Shown here: positions 1-8,727 of the stretch, one piece after another
Layout: each line of letters opens with the position of its first letter
How positions within the stretch are numbered: the first letter of the stretch is position 1
From: SAR324 cluster bacterium
GTDB taxonomy: Bacteria; SAR324; NAC60-12
NCBI GenBank assembly: GCA_015231825.1
Contig: JADGAV010000014.1
Span: 12,646 to 76,645 of the forward strand
Direction of reading: 5' to 3'
Length of the DNA: 64,000 nucleotides
The notes under the pieces: model-generated
What the model was told of the DNA's origin: nothing
The model's database searches: none
Seen by the model: only the letters and a program-made list of their open reading frames with translations
Translations under genes and position numbers: made by a program

Positions 1-1
1 T

Positions 2-94
2 GGAGACTATATCGACTATAAATACCCGGATAAAGACTGTTGGTACAATAATTCTAGCGGATCAGTCAGGTGTAGCGAAAAGAAAAGGAAATGA
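2..94 (+). CDS. C-terminal end of an upstream gene (partial, unidentified)
   Basis: An open frame runs from the window edge to a TGA at 92-94. That stop overlaps the ATG of the next gene at 91 (ATGA overlap), the usual sign of translational coupling in an operon. Only about 30 residues are visible. They are rich in Tyr, Asp, Asn and Lys, contain two Cys, and end in a basic run (SEKKRK). No family can be assigned. The overlap with a real downstream start and its strong purine-rich upstream stretch support it as coding, but it is short enough to be chance. Confidence 0.35.
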   Translation, partial: GDYIDYKYPDKDCWYNNSSGSVRCSEKKRK

Positions 95-549
95 ATTTTA
101 TAAAAACTATTTTGCTGGTCGCCTTCTGCTTGTATTCATTCCATGTCTTTGCAGGTCAATGTGAGGGTAACTGGTCTAATGGTCAGGGAACAGCGTATGG
201 TGAAAATGGCTCCATCGTCTATGAGGGGCAATGGAAAAATGAGGTGATGCACGGCCAGGGAACCGCCTATTGGGAAAGTGGTTCAAAGCTGTATGAAGGG
301 CAATGGAAAAACGGGAGTAGCCACGGCAAAGGCACGGAGTACGATGAAGAGGGGTCCAAAGTATACCAGGGGCAGTGGCAGAATGATGATGTGCGATTCT
401 CAGATCTTCAGGACTATCCAGCTTTGGTAGCGAATTTGATTTTCTTCACTCCTGCTCATTTGAGCATTTTGTTCGCGGAAGAAATGAACATAGAAGACCA
501 GGATTTGCTTTTTGGTCTTTCCATGCCATCCGGGCTGCTGCAAAGGTAG
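91..549 (+). CDS. secreted MORN-repeat protein
   Basis: The 152-residue product starts with a cleavable signal peptide (hydrophobic stretch at about 5-20, cleavage likely after the Ala of VFAG). Three MORN-like repeats follow at about residues 25-100. Each has the YEGQW(K/Q)N core and a downstream G-x-G-T-x-Y/W segment. MORN repeats form beta-hairpin arrays that bind membranes or partner proteins and have no catalytic role. The last 50 residues leave the repeat pattern and end in a sequence unrelated to MORN, so the C-terminus could be altered by a frameshift. The start codon overlaps the stop of the preceding partial gene and is preceded by AAAAGGAA. The role is likely periplasmic or surface-linked; function unknown. 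Confidence 0.7.
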   Translation: MNFIKTILLVAFCLYSFHVFAGQCEGNWSNGQGTAYGENGSIVYEGQWKNEVMHGQGTAYWESGSKLYEGQWKNGSSHGKGTEYDEEGSKVYQGQWQNDDVRFSDLQDYPALVANLIFFTPAHLSILFAEEMNIEDQDLLFGLSMPSGLLQR

Positions 550-583
550 ACATCATAAAGCAACATTTGAAAGAAGGTCCGAC

Positions 584-1630
584 ATGCGATTTCAATTCGG
601 TATTGAAAAAAATAGTACGAGAATCAGAAGAATGGAATTCGCAGTAATCATCAATTTGTTAGTGATGATCGGATTGCTGAGTCTTTTTTTTGCAATCTGT
701 TATGCAGAGGAGCTTTCTGCAAAACAACGAGTTTCATTCCTTTCCATCCATTTTGATGAAAAATCTCCTTTGGCCGTCCAATTCAAGCAGAGTGGTAAAA
801 AAGATGGTTTGGTTCGCTTTAGTAAAAAAACAAGAGGAATGGGGGGAAAAACGACGGTATCCCTTCAGAGGAACAGAAAATTTGGTTTTGAGTTCTACGG
901 AAACTTAGATCAAGTGGGAACTATCGATTTGCGATCAAATGGAAATCAAGATATTTTTTTTACGAATCTTGACGGCGGTTCCGGAGAGACAATAGTTGGT
1001 TTGAATTTGATCTGCCCCTCAAAATCTGAAACCCTGAGTTTGTCTCTGACGTCTTTTCATGAAAAAACGAACCCTTTTCCTTCAGTTAAAAGAAGTAAAA
1101 ATTTCTTTCAGAAACACTTAAAAGAGGAATCTGAATTTTTAGAGAGAATCAAGTTTGACTATGGCTTTCTGGATGAAAAGGATGCCATCAATCAAATTGA
1201 TGATCCTAGATTGGCCTACTATTTTTGGAAAAAATTCAATGCTCGAGTAGAAGACGGAAAAATAAGGATCCAGCAATATCCGGGAAAGCCCCGGGAAAGC
1301 AATAGCATCGAAGATGAGCTGACTGAGAATGGGATTGTATTTACCGCACACTTTAGAGCAGGAGTGGTCACTTTTGATCAACAAAAGAATGAACACAGCA
1401 TTCTCTTTCATCCCGGCTCAAGCGATTCCTGGCCTATTGTTTTGGAGAAAACCGGGCCATATCTCTTGATTGGCACAAAAGGTGAGGGGCTGGTGATCAT
1501 CAATACCGAAACTTCTCACCTGAAGCGTTTTCAAGGGGATTCTTTCGATCGTGAGATTTGGGAGATCGAAGTAGGTCCGGAAAAAATTCTCCTCAATCAA
1601 TCCATTTCAATCGACCGTCCCAAGTTTTGA
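584..1630 (+). CDS. exported protein of unknown function
   Basis: I place the start at ATG 584 because GAAGG lies six bases upstream. An earlier in-frame start at 512 would overlap the MORN gene and lacks a ribosome-binding site. The product of about 348 residues has a basic N-region and then a hydrophobic segment (FAVIINLLVMIGLLSLFFAI) at about 18-37, ending near CYAEE. This is either a signal peptide or one membrane anchor. The rest is hydrophilic, beta-rich and rich in Ser, Lys and Asn, with no motif I recognise. It follows the MORN gene by 34 bp and may be its operon partner. No function is proposed. Confidence 0.6.
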   Translation: MRFQFGIEKNSTRIRRMEFAVIINLLVMIGLLSLFFAICYAEELSAKQRVSFLSIHFDEKSPLAVQFKQSGKKDGLVRFSKKTRGMGGKTTVSLQRNRKFGFEFYGNLDQVGTIDLRSNGNQDIFFTNLDGGSGETIVGLNLICPSKSETLSLSLTSFHEKTNPFPSVKRSKNFFQKHLKEESEFLERIKFDYGFLDEKDAINQIDDPRLAYYFWKKFNARVEDGKIRIQQYPGKPRESNSIEDELTENGIVFTAHFRAGVVTFDQQKNEHSILFHPGSSDSWPIVLEKTGPYLLIGTKGEGLVIINTETSHLKRFQGDSFDREIWEIEVGPEKILLNQSISIDRPKF

Positions 1631-1637
1631 ATTTTTT

Positions 1638-2411
1638 TTACGGCAGGATATTGATGTTGACCGATTGTGTCTGTTTCGCCACAATCGACCCTCCTTCTCC
1701 GTAATTTGGATCCAAACTTCCTTTTTTGAGTCGACTGACTTTCAAAATCGTGCGGCAGGTTCCTGCCAGACTCAACTCACCTGATGCTTCGGACAATGGA
1801 ATAGTAAAATGGCCCTGATCTGTTGTGATTCTTTCATAATGAGCGCTTTGACGATTGCCACCCTGTTCGCATTCTGTTTGAAGGATAATGTTTATTTCTA
1901 ATCCGGAGCCGGCAGGTTCCCAGTAAAGATTCAGGTTTTCATCATCGCGATAGACTGCATTCTTGAGGGGGTGTGTTATTTCAAATGTTTCTGGAAGACT
2001 GACATTGGAATAGAGTGTTTCAGCGTCCCCCTTTCTTTCAAGCGCAATAACGAACTCCGTACCGGCGTGATCAAAATTGAAAGTACTGATATAGTTGATT
2101 TCTCCCAAAGAATCTTCGTTCCGCGAGAAGGATTGAGTTTGCCCATTTGCAGTCACTGTTAGAATATCACTCGAAGTGAGATCGAGATAAGTTCCGCTGA
2201 ATCCGCCAACTCGAAGTTCAGTCGAAACTTTTGAATTGCCACCAAAAGCCTCCACCGTCATCTTTGCGAAAATCGCTGCCGTATTTACATTTTCGGATTC
2301 TGTTGCCGTACATCCAATGACGAACTGGGAGACAAGACCCCCAAGTAAAAAAAGCGTTAGAATCGCCTTCAAATCGCCGAGTCTTACAGGATTCATGTCT
2401 GTTCGATTCAT
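1638..2411 (-). CDS. predicted lipoprotein of unknown function
   Basis: The 257-residue product has a lipoprotein signal: a hydrophobic core at about 16-32 followed by the lipobox-like FVIGC, with Cys34 as the likely lipidated residue. Asn/Thr/Glu-rich sequence follows. The mature part has features of two beta-sandwich-like halves and contains short segments such as FEITHPLKNAVYRDDENLNLYW, typical of Ig-like or fibronectin-like extracellular modules. No enzymatic motif is visible. It converges with the exported protein ending at 1630, with only 7 bp between stops. An internal ATG (MNPVRLGD) is a possible alternative start. Probably anchored in the outer or inner membrane; function unknown. 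Confidence 0.6.
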   Translation of the reverse strand: MNRTDMNPVRLGDLKAILTLFLLGGLVSQFVIGCTATESENVNTAAIFAKMTVEAFGGNSKVSTELRVGGFSGTYLDLTSSDILTVTANGQTQSFSRNEDSLGEINYISTFNFDHAGTEFVIALERKGDAETLYSNVSLPETFEITHPLKNAVYRDDENLNLYWEPAGSGLEINIILQTECEQGGNRQSAHYERITTDQGHFTIPLSEASGELSLAGTCRTILKVSRLKKGSLDPNYGEGGSIVAKQTQSVNINILP

Positions 2412-2561
2412 CTGGAATTTGAAAACGCCATTTTTTGGGCAACTTCCTGCGAGCAGACTTCAAAGTATTTCCAAATTCTGTTGTCGAGAAATATTAGCAA
2501 TGGGGAAGCTATTTTCCCCATTGCCTCTATCGGTGGTGTGACGGGTGCTCAAAGCCTGAAC

Positions 2562-2996
2562 TCAGGAAGCAATTTCTATGTTTGTTTTCAAATGAGTGTC
2601 AGCCTTGAGGGAGTTCGTGATCAGACAGCTCTTTTCGGCTTTTTGTAATATTCGGTTTGCTCTCTCTTCGTTGGCCTCTGGAATTTCGAGGGACGCAGAA
2701 ACATGAAATTCTGTAAATTGCGTGACATTTTCGACACGATCCAAGACTCCTTCGACTTCACATGTGAGAGAGTTCCAGGAAAGGTTCGAGCCGCGAGCAA
2801 TGGCACGAAAGGAAAGAATAAAGCAGTCTGCGACAGCAGCCGCCAACAGACTTTCAGGAGACCAGCGATCTCCGGGACCACCAAATTCTGCAGGAGGAGC
2901 AGTATCTATTGTGGGGAGTTTCTCACTTTCAACTTTTACGTCGCCTTCTGCTGCGGCACTCGCCCGGACGTTGTAACGATGAGGAAATTCTTGCAT
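2562..2996 (-). CDS. OsmC/Ohr-family peroxiredoxin-like protein
   Basis: OsmC-family proteins reduce organic hydroperoxides with two cysteines at a dimer interface. The start is set at 2996 because AGGAG lies six bases upstream; a longer frame to 3029 lacks this. The 144-residue product has the conserved S-PE-LL-AA--DC segment with Cys58 and a second Cys at 124 (EKSCLITNSL), the expected redox pair. The N-terminal strand HRYNVRASA and the loop GGPGDRWSPESLL match the family. Length is normal (about 140). It is transcribed away from the YbaK gene across a 477-bp spacer. The substrate cannot be told from sequence; an organic peroxide role in the cytoplasm is the family expectation. Confidence 0.85.
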   Translation of the reverse strand: MQEFPHRYNVRASAAAEGDVKVESEKLPTIDTAPPAEFGGPGDRWSPESLLAAAVADCFILSFRAIARGSNLSWNSLTCEVEGVLDRVENVTQFTEFHVSASLEIPEANEERANRILQKAEKSCLITNSLKADTHLKTNIEIAS

Positions 2997-3473
2997 GACA
3001 GTCTCCTGTTGATATGTATTTGCAATCAATTTGTTGGATTTTCAAAAAATAAATCCCGAACTATCTTTTGCATGGCATGGTTCTGAGTACGATATCTTTC
3101 TGAGTCCAGGCCGTTATTTTATCTTTAATGACCTTCTCTATAAACTAAAGCATATTCTTAATCGTATTCAAGTACCGCAAAGAAATCAAATGAGATCGTT
3201 CAGGAACTTAATGTTTCATCGATTTTTCGTACCAAACCTTTGAAATAAATCAGGTTTATACTTCCAAAATCAATGCCGACGCATCAGGTCTTGATTCAGA
3301 AAGTCGAAAATCTATTCTTTCTAAGAATACGCATAAAGCACTCAAAAGACTATCCGGATTTATACGTACTCCTCTATGGTTTACGTATGTTCACGTATAC
3401 CTTTGATTGAAAAAAGGTGATAGAAAAGAAGAAGTGAATTTTTTTAGTTCAATCTTCCTTATAGGAGGTCCCC
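2997..3473. other. divergent intergenic spacer, OsmC / YbaK
   Basis: No convincing gene lies in these 477 bp; short open frames here lack ribosome-binding sites and known motifs. Near the YbaK side, ACGTA occurs three times (3364, 3383 and 3393), the last two in direct orientation, so a regulator site is possible. I see no clear sigma-54 pair, hairpin terminator or RNA gene. Confidence 0.4.
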
Positions 3474-3935
3474 ATGCCATTAAAAAAACTGAAGGAATTC
3501 CTCGATAGCAGTGACATAAAATACGTCAATATCACTCATTCAAAAGCCTACACTTCCCAGGAGATTGCCGCCTCTGCCCATATTTCCGGAAAGGAACTGG
3601 CGAAAACAATCGTGGTTAAACTTGATGGGAAATTTGCCCTGGCTGTGCTGCCTGCATCCAGTCAGATCGATTTCCGAATTTTTAGAGAAGTTGCTGATGC
3701 AGACGAGGTGCTGCTAGCCGACGAAGATGAATTTGGGGAACTCTTCCCTGAATGTGAAGTGGGGGCCATGCCGCCCTTTGGCAATCTCTATGGACTGGAT
3801 GTTTTTGTTTCAGAAGAATTGGCGGAGGATGAAGAGATTGCTTTCAATGCGGGGTCTCATACCGAACTGGTTCGACTGGCTTATGAGGACTTCGAGCGCC
3901 TGGTCGAACCGACTGTAGCCGATTTTACAGATTGA
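3474..3935 (+). CDS. YbaK/EbsC-domain aminoacyl-tRNA deacylase
   Basis: Members of this family hydrolyse misacylated tRNA (for example Cys-tRNA(Pro) or Ala-tRNA(Pro)) as trans-editing factors in the cytoplasm. The 153-residue product carries the whole domain. The TSQEIAASAHISGKELAKTIVVKLDGK segment includes the conserved Lys of the KT--VK motif. A hydrophobic strand (FALAVLPAS) comes next, and the GAMPPFG loop at about 98-104 is the family hallmark near the active site. The start is well supported by AGGAGG seven bases upstream. Which mischarged tRNA is cleaned cannot be said. No operon partner is visible. Confidence 0.85.
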   Translation: MPLKKLKEFLDSSDIKYVNITHSKAYTSQEIAASAHISGKELAKTIVVKLDGKFALAVLPASSQIDFRIFREVADADEVLLADEDEFGELFPECEVGAMPPFGNLYGLDVFVSEELAEDEEIAFNAGSHTELVRLAYEDFERLVEPTVADFTD

Positions 3936-4044
3936 CTCAAAGCTCTCCGACCTCACAAGACCGCTCTTTAGCAAAAAAGTGTTTTTTACAGGTTATTTAT
4001 GGATAAAATTTTCAGGATTTTGCTGGATTGATAAGTTGCCTTTC

Positions 4045-4275
4045 TTAGAGCAATTCATACTGTTCTACAAAGAGTGTATATTTTTTTTTGGAATCCTGCT
4101 GTGTGTAGCCATTTACTTTGACAGACGATCCATTATATTTAAACAGCTCTTTTCCTTTGGAATCATTTGAGATGAGGTATTGCTTTTCCCCGTGCACGAA
4201 CAGCGCGATGACCGTGATGTTTCCCTGCTGGTCCCAATCCACCGGCCCGACTATTCCTTTCATTTCCTTCTTCAT
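4045..4275 (-). CDS. small conserved-looking protein, possible OB-like fold
   Basis: The frame encodes about 77 residues from ATG 4275. Other possible starts are ATG 4263 and a TTG at 4329; no site has a strong ribosome-binding sequence, so the start is uncertain. The core reads as alternating beta strands (GIVGPVDWDQQGNITVIAL, then KQYLISNDSKGKELF and SSVKVNGYT). It ends in a hydrophilic tail, consistent with a small beta-barrel of the type that binds nucleic acid or ligands. The alternation and balanced composition look coding. No family assigned. It is separated from the activator gene on the same strand by 235 bp without a clear gene. Confidence 0.5.
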   Translation of the reverse strand: MKKEMKGIVGPVDWDQQGNITVIALFVHGEKQYLISNDSKGKELFKYNGSSVKVNGYTQQDSKKKYTLFVEQYELL

Positions 4276-4510
4276 TTCGCATTTTGAAAAAAAATTATTG
4301 ATAGGTCCTGTCGCTCGATGTTTCTGCAAATCTTAAGCCTGCTCTGATAGAAAAGGACTCATCATGGATTTAAGGTTTTTATTTTAGAAAGTCTCTTGTG
4401 CTATTCATTGAAGCAATGGCATCAAAAGCGGGTTGGAAGTTTTTTTAAGGAATGATCAGTGTGGGGGAGTTCTTCTCGAAAAACAGACCTGGAAAGTCTG
4501 TTAGAGACAT

Positions 4511-5959
4511 TCAGTGTCCGGTTTTACCAGTTTGAGAATTTGAGGACTCCTTGAATGCTTCTTTTTTTATAAAATATTTGGCCATCATCCGATGAAACTG
4601 ACGGGGAGTGACCCCGGCTGCCTTAGAAGAATTGTTGATATTTCCTTTGTATTCTGTCAGAACTTTTTTCAAATACTCCCGCTCAAAGCTTGAAATCGCT
4701 TTTTCGCGCGCGTCGGAAAGCTGCATGGATGCGTTTAGCGTCTGGGTAATTGTATTGTCTTCAAATGTGAACAATTCACTGGGAAAACTGGAAGGCGTGA
4801 AGACCGAGGAAGATTCCAAAATATATCCCCTTTCGATCAAGTTTTCAAATTCTCGAATGTTTCCGGGCCATCCGTAGTTTAAAAAAGCGCTTAGCACTTC
4901 CGGCTGAAAATCGTGAATGGTTTTCGGATAAATTTTGTTGAATTTTTCCAGCAGGTTCTGACCCAAAAGGTGAATGTCTTCCATTCTTTCCCGTAAAGGG
5001 GGGATGGTCAGTGAGAAAACGTTCAAACGGTAATAGAGATCGCTTCTGAAATTTCCTTCATCACTGAGTTTTTTAAGATCGATATTCGATGCGGCAATCA
5101 CTCGGACATCGGCTTTCAGATCATGAACTCCTCCCACACGCTGGAAAATTTTATCCTGAAGAACCTGCAATAGTTTGATTTGCGCGGCATGGGTCATGGT
5201 CCCCACTTCATCCAGAAAAATTGTTCCTCCGTTTGCCAGTTCAAACTTACCCAGTTTGCGTTGAATGGCGTGTGTAAAGGCGCCTTTTTCGTGCCCGAAA
5301 AGTTCGCTCTCCAGCAAGGTATCGGGAATCCCGCCGCAATGGATATGAACAAAAGGTTTATCATGACGTTCGCTATGCTGATGGATCAAATGCGCAATGA
5401 CTCCTTTTCCCGTTCCCGTTTCTCCCATCAACAGAATATTCATTAAGGTTGGCGCCACCTGTTTGATGGCTTCAAACACCTTTTTCATTATCGGACTATT
5501 GGTTTCCACGGTCTTGTAGGAGTTTGGCTGCCAGAAATGTTGACGAAGATGTTTCAGTTCCTCTTCCATTTTTGATTGCTGAAAAGCATTCTCGATCACC
5601 AGCTGCACCTCACTGGGTTCAATCGGATAGACTAAATAATCGTTGGCTCCCGCCCGGACGGCATGGACGGCATTTCTCAGCAGTTCTGCGGTCGTTAAAA
5701 TAACGAGAGGGGCAGTCGGATAGATTTTCCAAAATTTCTGCAGAATCTTCTTGTAGTCGCTTTTTGTATATTTCTCCTTTTCAAAGACCGACTGCAGGAT
5801 TGACATGTCCAGGAAAGTGAATTCATAGCGCCGTTTTTCGAATTCTTCCAAACAGCCGCTCATTTCAGCAACAGAAACGATTTGGTATGTTCCGCCAAAA
5901 TACTCTTTGAGTCGATTCGCCGTTGTTTTTTCAGGAGAGGCAACAAGAATTGATTGCAT
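4511..5959 (-). CDS. NtrC-family sigma-54 activator with degenerate receiver
   Basis: Bacterial enhancer-binding proteins hydrolyse ATP to open sigma-54 promoters. The 482-residue product has three parts. An N-terminal receiver-like domain (1-125) comes first. The AAA+ domain (about 150-385) carries Walker A GETGTGKG at 179-186, the sigma-54 contact loop GAFTHA at 226-231 (usual form GAFTGA) and Walker B TIFLDE at 246-251. A Fis-type helix-turn-helix (about 440-475) completes it. The receiver keeps the acceptor-position Asp51 (FLDMS). The acidic pair normally found near the N-terminus is replaced by Ser-Pro (LVASPE), and the conserved Lys of the KP motif is Tyr111. Control by phosphorylation is therefore doubtful. 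No histidine kinase is nearby. It is a candidate activator for the sigma-54 promoters in this window; that link is inference. Confidence 0.9.
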   Translation of the reverse strand: MQSILVASPEKTTANRLKEYFGGTYQIVSVAEMSGCLEEFEKRRYEFTFLDMSILQSVFEKEKYTKSDYKKILQKFWKIYPTAPLVILTTAELLRNAVHAVRAGANDYLVYPIEPSEVQLVIENAFQQSKMEEELKHLRQHFWQPNSYKTVETNSPIMKKVFEAIKQVAPTLMNILLMGETGTGKGVIAHLIHQHSERHDKPFVHIHCGGIPDTLLESELFGHEKGAFTHAIQRKLGKFELANGGTIFLDEVGTMTHAAQIKLLQVLQDKIFQRVGGVHDLKADVRVIAASNIDLKKLSDEGNFRSDLYYRLNVFSLTIPPLRERMEDIHLLGQNLLEKFNKIYPKTIHDFQPEVLSAFLNYGWPGNIREFENLIERGYILESSSVFTPSSFPSELFTFEDNTITQTLNASMQLSDAREKAISSFEREYLKKVLTEYKGNINNSSKAAGVTPRQFHRMMAKYFIKKEAFKESSNSQTGKTGH

Positions 5960-6261
5960 ATTGTATTTTTATTGGAATGGGAAATCTCTGAAAATCTTGA
6001 TCATTCTTTTTAATATCACTCCCCCTTTCAATTTCAAGTTGATTGTAACCTGGTATTTTTTTGAGGAATCAATGTTCATCAGTCACGTTGCAATTAAAAA
6101 ATCTGCACGGCAGAAAAGGCGGGGTTTCTAACTTCTTTGCCGAGCGACGGGCATGCCGGTGGAAGCTCTTGTTTCAAAATATTCTCTGGTAAAACAGGAA
6201 GAATCGTCGGAATTAGGGATTCTGACCTGATTTAAATTAAGTCGTTGAAGGACATTGGAAA

Positions 6262-6277
6262 TGGCACGAGCATTGCT
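6262..6277 (+). promoter_or_regulatory. sigma-54 promoter of ankyrin gene
   Basis: TGGCAC-N5-TTGCT matches the sigma-54 consensus exactly. It lies 66 bp before the GTG start of the ankyrin-repeat gene. The operator pair and IHF-like site seen at the other sigma-54 promoters are not present upstream, so a different activator may act here. Confidence 0.7.
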
Positions 6278-6327
6278 GAAAGTAAGACAGGTAGACCATA
6301 ATTATCCCCTTTTCTCAACGAGGAACT

Positions 6328-7677
6328 GTGTTAAAAAAAATATTGTATACGATGATCTTGATTGCGATAACTGCTCCAGTCGCAGTTTTTGGTAAAACCG
6401 ATTCTTCATCCGGGGAACTGATTCAGGCCATTCGCAATAGTAAAATAGAAACGGTGCAAGGTTTGCTGAATGAAAACGTGACGATCAACGGGCATGATTT
6501 TTCAGGGGCCACGGCTCTCATGTGGGCTATCCCTTATGGGAATGCTGAATTGATTGAACTCCTGCTTCAGCATCATGCCGACCCGTCCATCCGTGACAAA
6601 CAGGGTCATACCCCTTTCCTTTGGGCGGTTCGCTACGGGGATTTGGAAGCAGCAAAAATTCTTTTTCGTTATACGAAAGATAAAGAAGAAAAAAACAATC
6701 GTGGAGATACTGCACTGATAGTGGCCTCATTTGAAGGGCATCTGCCGCTTGTTCGCTTCCTCATTGAAAAAAAAGCTGATCTGAATGCAAAAAACAATGC
6801 CGAACAGACTCCTGTGATGGTTGCGGCGATGAACGGACATCTGGACGTTGTCCGGTACTTAGTCAATCGAGGAGCAGAAATCAATGTCGTTGACGAGGAT
6901 GAAGTGAGCGTCGTCGAATATGCTTCAAGGAGCGGATTTACTGAAATCGTGGAGTTATTGTTGGAAAAAGGAGCTAATGTTTCCAATGGAAATAGTTTGA
7001 TGCTTGTTGGCGCAATTGTCGAAGGCAGAAAAGATCTGGTGGCCCAGTTGCTGCTGAAAGGTGCACAGATCAACAGACAGGATGGACGGGCCTGGACGCC
7101 GCTGATGGAAGCTGTTGCAATGGGGCAGGTCAGTATTGTTCAACAACTGCTTGAAAACAATGCAGATGTCAATTTGTCCAATGAAACAGGGGAAACGGCA
7201 TTGATGATTGCGGCATCGGATGGACGATTCCGGATTGCGCAACTGCTGCTTGAGCATCAGGCAGAGGTGCATACAAGAGACAGTTTCGGCCAAACAGCGC
7301 TCATCGATGCTGTGTTAGGAGAACGCTACAAAACTGCCGAAATGCTGATTGAGCATGGAGCAGACATCAACGTCAGGGATCAGGAAGGAAAGACGGCTCT
7401 CATGTTGGCAGCAGCCGATGGGCGCACTGAAGGAGTCGAGCTGCTTTTGAACCATAGGGCTCTGATCGATGAGCAGGATCACGAAGGACGCACCGCATTG
7501 ATGGAAGCTTCTTTTCAGGGAAGAACAGATACCGTGGAATTATTACTCGCCAAAAAGGCCAATATCGGGCTTCGCGACAGTGAGGGAAACACTGCGCTTT
7601 CGGAAGCAATGGCCAAAGGATATTCGGATATAGTGAAATTGCTGGAAAATGGAGAAAATCGAAAAGGCAAGAAGTGA
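6328..7677 (+). CDS. secreted ankyrin-repeat protein
   Basis: The 449-residue product starts at GTG 6328 with AGGA just upstream. It has an N-terminal signal peptide (hydrophobic segment at about 4-20, cleavage near VFGK). About twelve 33-residue ankyrin repeats then fill almost the whole chain. They show the TALM-AA--G--E-VELLL--GA-IN--D pattern, for example TALMLAAADGRTEGVELLLNH. Ankyrin arrays bind other proteins; bacterial exported versions often protect periplasmic enzymes or act on partners. No catalytic domain is attached. It sits alone between the divergent activator gene and a convergent MscS gene, and is probably transcribed from the sigma-54 promoter at 6262. Confidence 0.85.
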   Translation: MLKKILYTMILIAITAPVAVFGKTDSSSGELIQAIRNSKIETVQGLLNENVTINGHDFSGATALMWAIPYGNAELIELLLQHHADPSIRDKQGHTPFLWAVRYGDLEAAKILFRYTKDKEEKNNRGDTALIVASFEGHLPLVRFLIEKKADLNAKNNAEQTPVMVAAMNGHLDVVRYLVNRGAEINVVDEDEVSVVEYASRSGFTEIVELLLEKGANVSNGNSLMLVGAIVEGRKDLVAQLLLKGAQINRQDGRAWTPLMEAVAMGQVSIVQQLLENNADVNLSNETGETALMIAASDGRFRIAQLLLEHQAEVHTRDSFGQTALIDAVLGERYKTAEMLIEHGADINVRDQEGKTALMLAAADGRTEGVELLLNHRALIDEQDHEGRTALMEASFQGRTDTVELLLAKKANIGLRDSEGNTALSEAMAKGYSDIVKLLENGENRKGKK

Positions 7678-7700
7678 TCCACGGTAAATGGGAATTGCTG

Positions 7701-8681
7701 CTAAATCAGTCGAGGTTTTGCAGGAGGGACTTCAGGATTTGGGGCAGGAGAACCCAATAATTCTTGCGAGTAATAGAGATTCTTCGCGGCATCAACAAAA
7801 TCATAGGCAATGTGAATTTCACCGCTGGCCTTGAATTCCCGCACAATGTCCAGCCAGATCGCAGTTTCGGTCTCCCGACGCTGGTAGGGATCACAAATAA
7901 AACGGACCAGACATACGATCCCCCCTGGTTTTTCAATTTGGAGTTTTATGTTGACCCGGGGGAAAAGACTGCGGAACGCAATCAGCTGGTCCCGATGTGA
8001 TTTTAAAAATTTCTCGGCAGCCATCCGCGTCGTGTGGGTGTGCCTTTCTGTGATTTCTTTGAGCAGATCAATGGCTTTGTCCTGAGCGCTGTTTGGCGTG
8101 AGGATCAGCGAAAGCTCATGGAAAATAAACGGAAATCCGCGAACATAGTTGGCAATGGGGTTGGTCAAAACCTGGCTGTTGGGAATCTTGATAATCCGGC
8201 CGCTGCTTTGATCACCATGAATCCAGTTGCCGATTTCCATGATGGTACTGTAAAACATTCCGATATCAAGGACGTCCCCTTTATGGTTCCCAATCTGGAT
8301 CCGGTCACCAATATCATACAAGCCCCGCCATAAAATAAACCCCCATCCGGCCAGGTTCATGATAGATTCTTTTTGAGTTATGGTCAAAGCTGCGGCAATC
8401 AAGCCGAAAAACGTCAGGACCGGTTGAAATCCCTGAATCCAAAGCCGACCCACCAGAAGAATTCCAATGGCCATTCCCAAATATCGGATAGTGCGTTTCC
8501 ATTTGAAACGAACACGGGCCTCCGAAATTTGATTGCTGAGCACTTTGTTGACAATCAAATAAATAACAAACAAGACGAGAATGATCAGCAAAGAACTGAT
8601 CAATTTCAAGGTCCAGTCAGAGCCCAGCCATTGTGCGAGCAGGTCCTTCTTGATTCTCTCCGCTAAACTGAACCATTCCAT
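7701..8681 (-). CDS. MscS-family mechanosensitive channel
   Basis: MscS channels open under membrane tension and release solutes during hypo-osmotic shock. The 326-residue product has three membrane segments (about 25-45, 65-85 and 85-105) and then the beta domain (RIQIGNHKGDVLDIGMFYSTI, about 130-150). The conserved pore-helix Gly/Ala pattern is weaker than in typical MscS: the segment reads FFGLIAAALTITQKESIMNLAGWGFI. The cytoplasmic alpha/beta domain extends to the end, with a Pro-rich tail. It is the last gene of a five-gene minus-strand set (13368 to 7701), 46 bp after the CNNM-like gene. Gating may differ from E. coli MscS. One of six paralogues in the window. Confidence 0.8.
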   Translation of the reverse strand: MEWFSLAERIKKDLLAQWLGSDWTLKLISSLLIILVLFVIYLIVNKVLSNQISEARVRFKWKRTIRYLGMAIGILLVGRLWIQGFQPVLTFFGLIAAALTITQKESIMNLAGWGFILWRGLYDIGDRIQIGNHKGDVLDIGMFYSTIMEIGNWIHGDQSSGRIIKIPNSQVLTNPIANYVRGFPFIFHELSLILTPNSAQDKAIDLLKEITERHTHTTRMAAEKFLKSHRDQLIAFRSLFPRVNIKLQIEKPGGIVCLVRFICDPYQRRETETAIWLDIVREFKASGEIHIAYDFVDAAKNLYYSQELLGSPAPNPEVPPAKPRLI

Positions 8682-8727
8682 TCAATGCTCCTTTTCTGTC
8701 AGATATATTCTGTTGATCAATTGACGG

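Noticed and set aside
3031-3243. 70-codon plus-strand frame in the OsmC/YbaK spacer
   Set aside because: No ribosome-binding site, no motif, and it occupies the divergent promoter region.
3362-3400. Three ACGTA repeats as a short tandem or CRISPR-like array
   Set aside because: Only five bases are shared and spacing is irregular; at most a regulator site.
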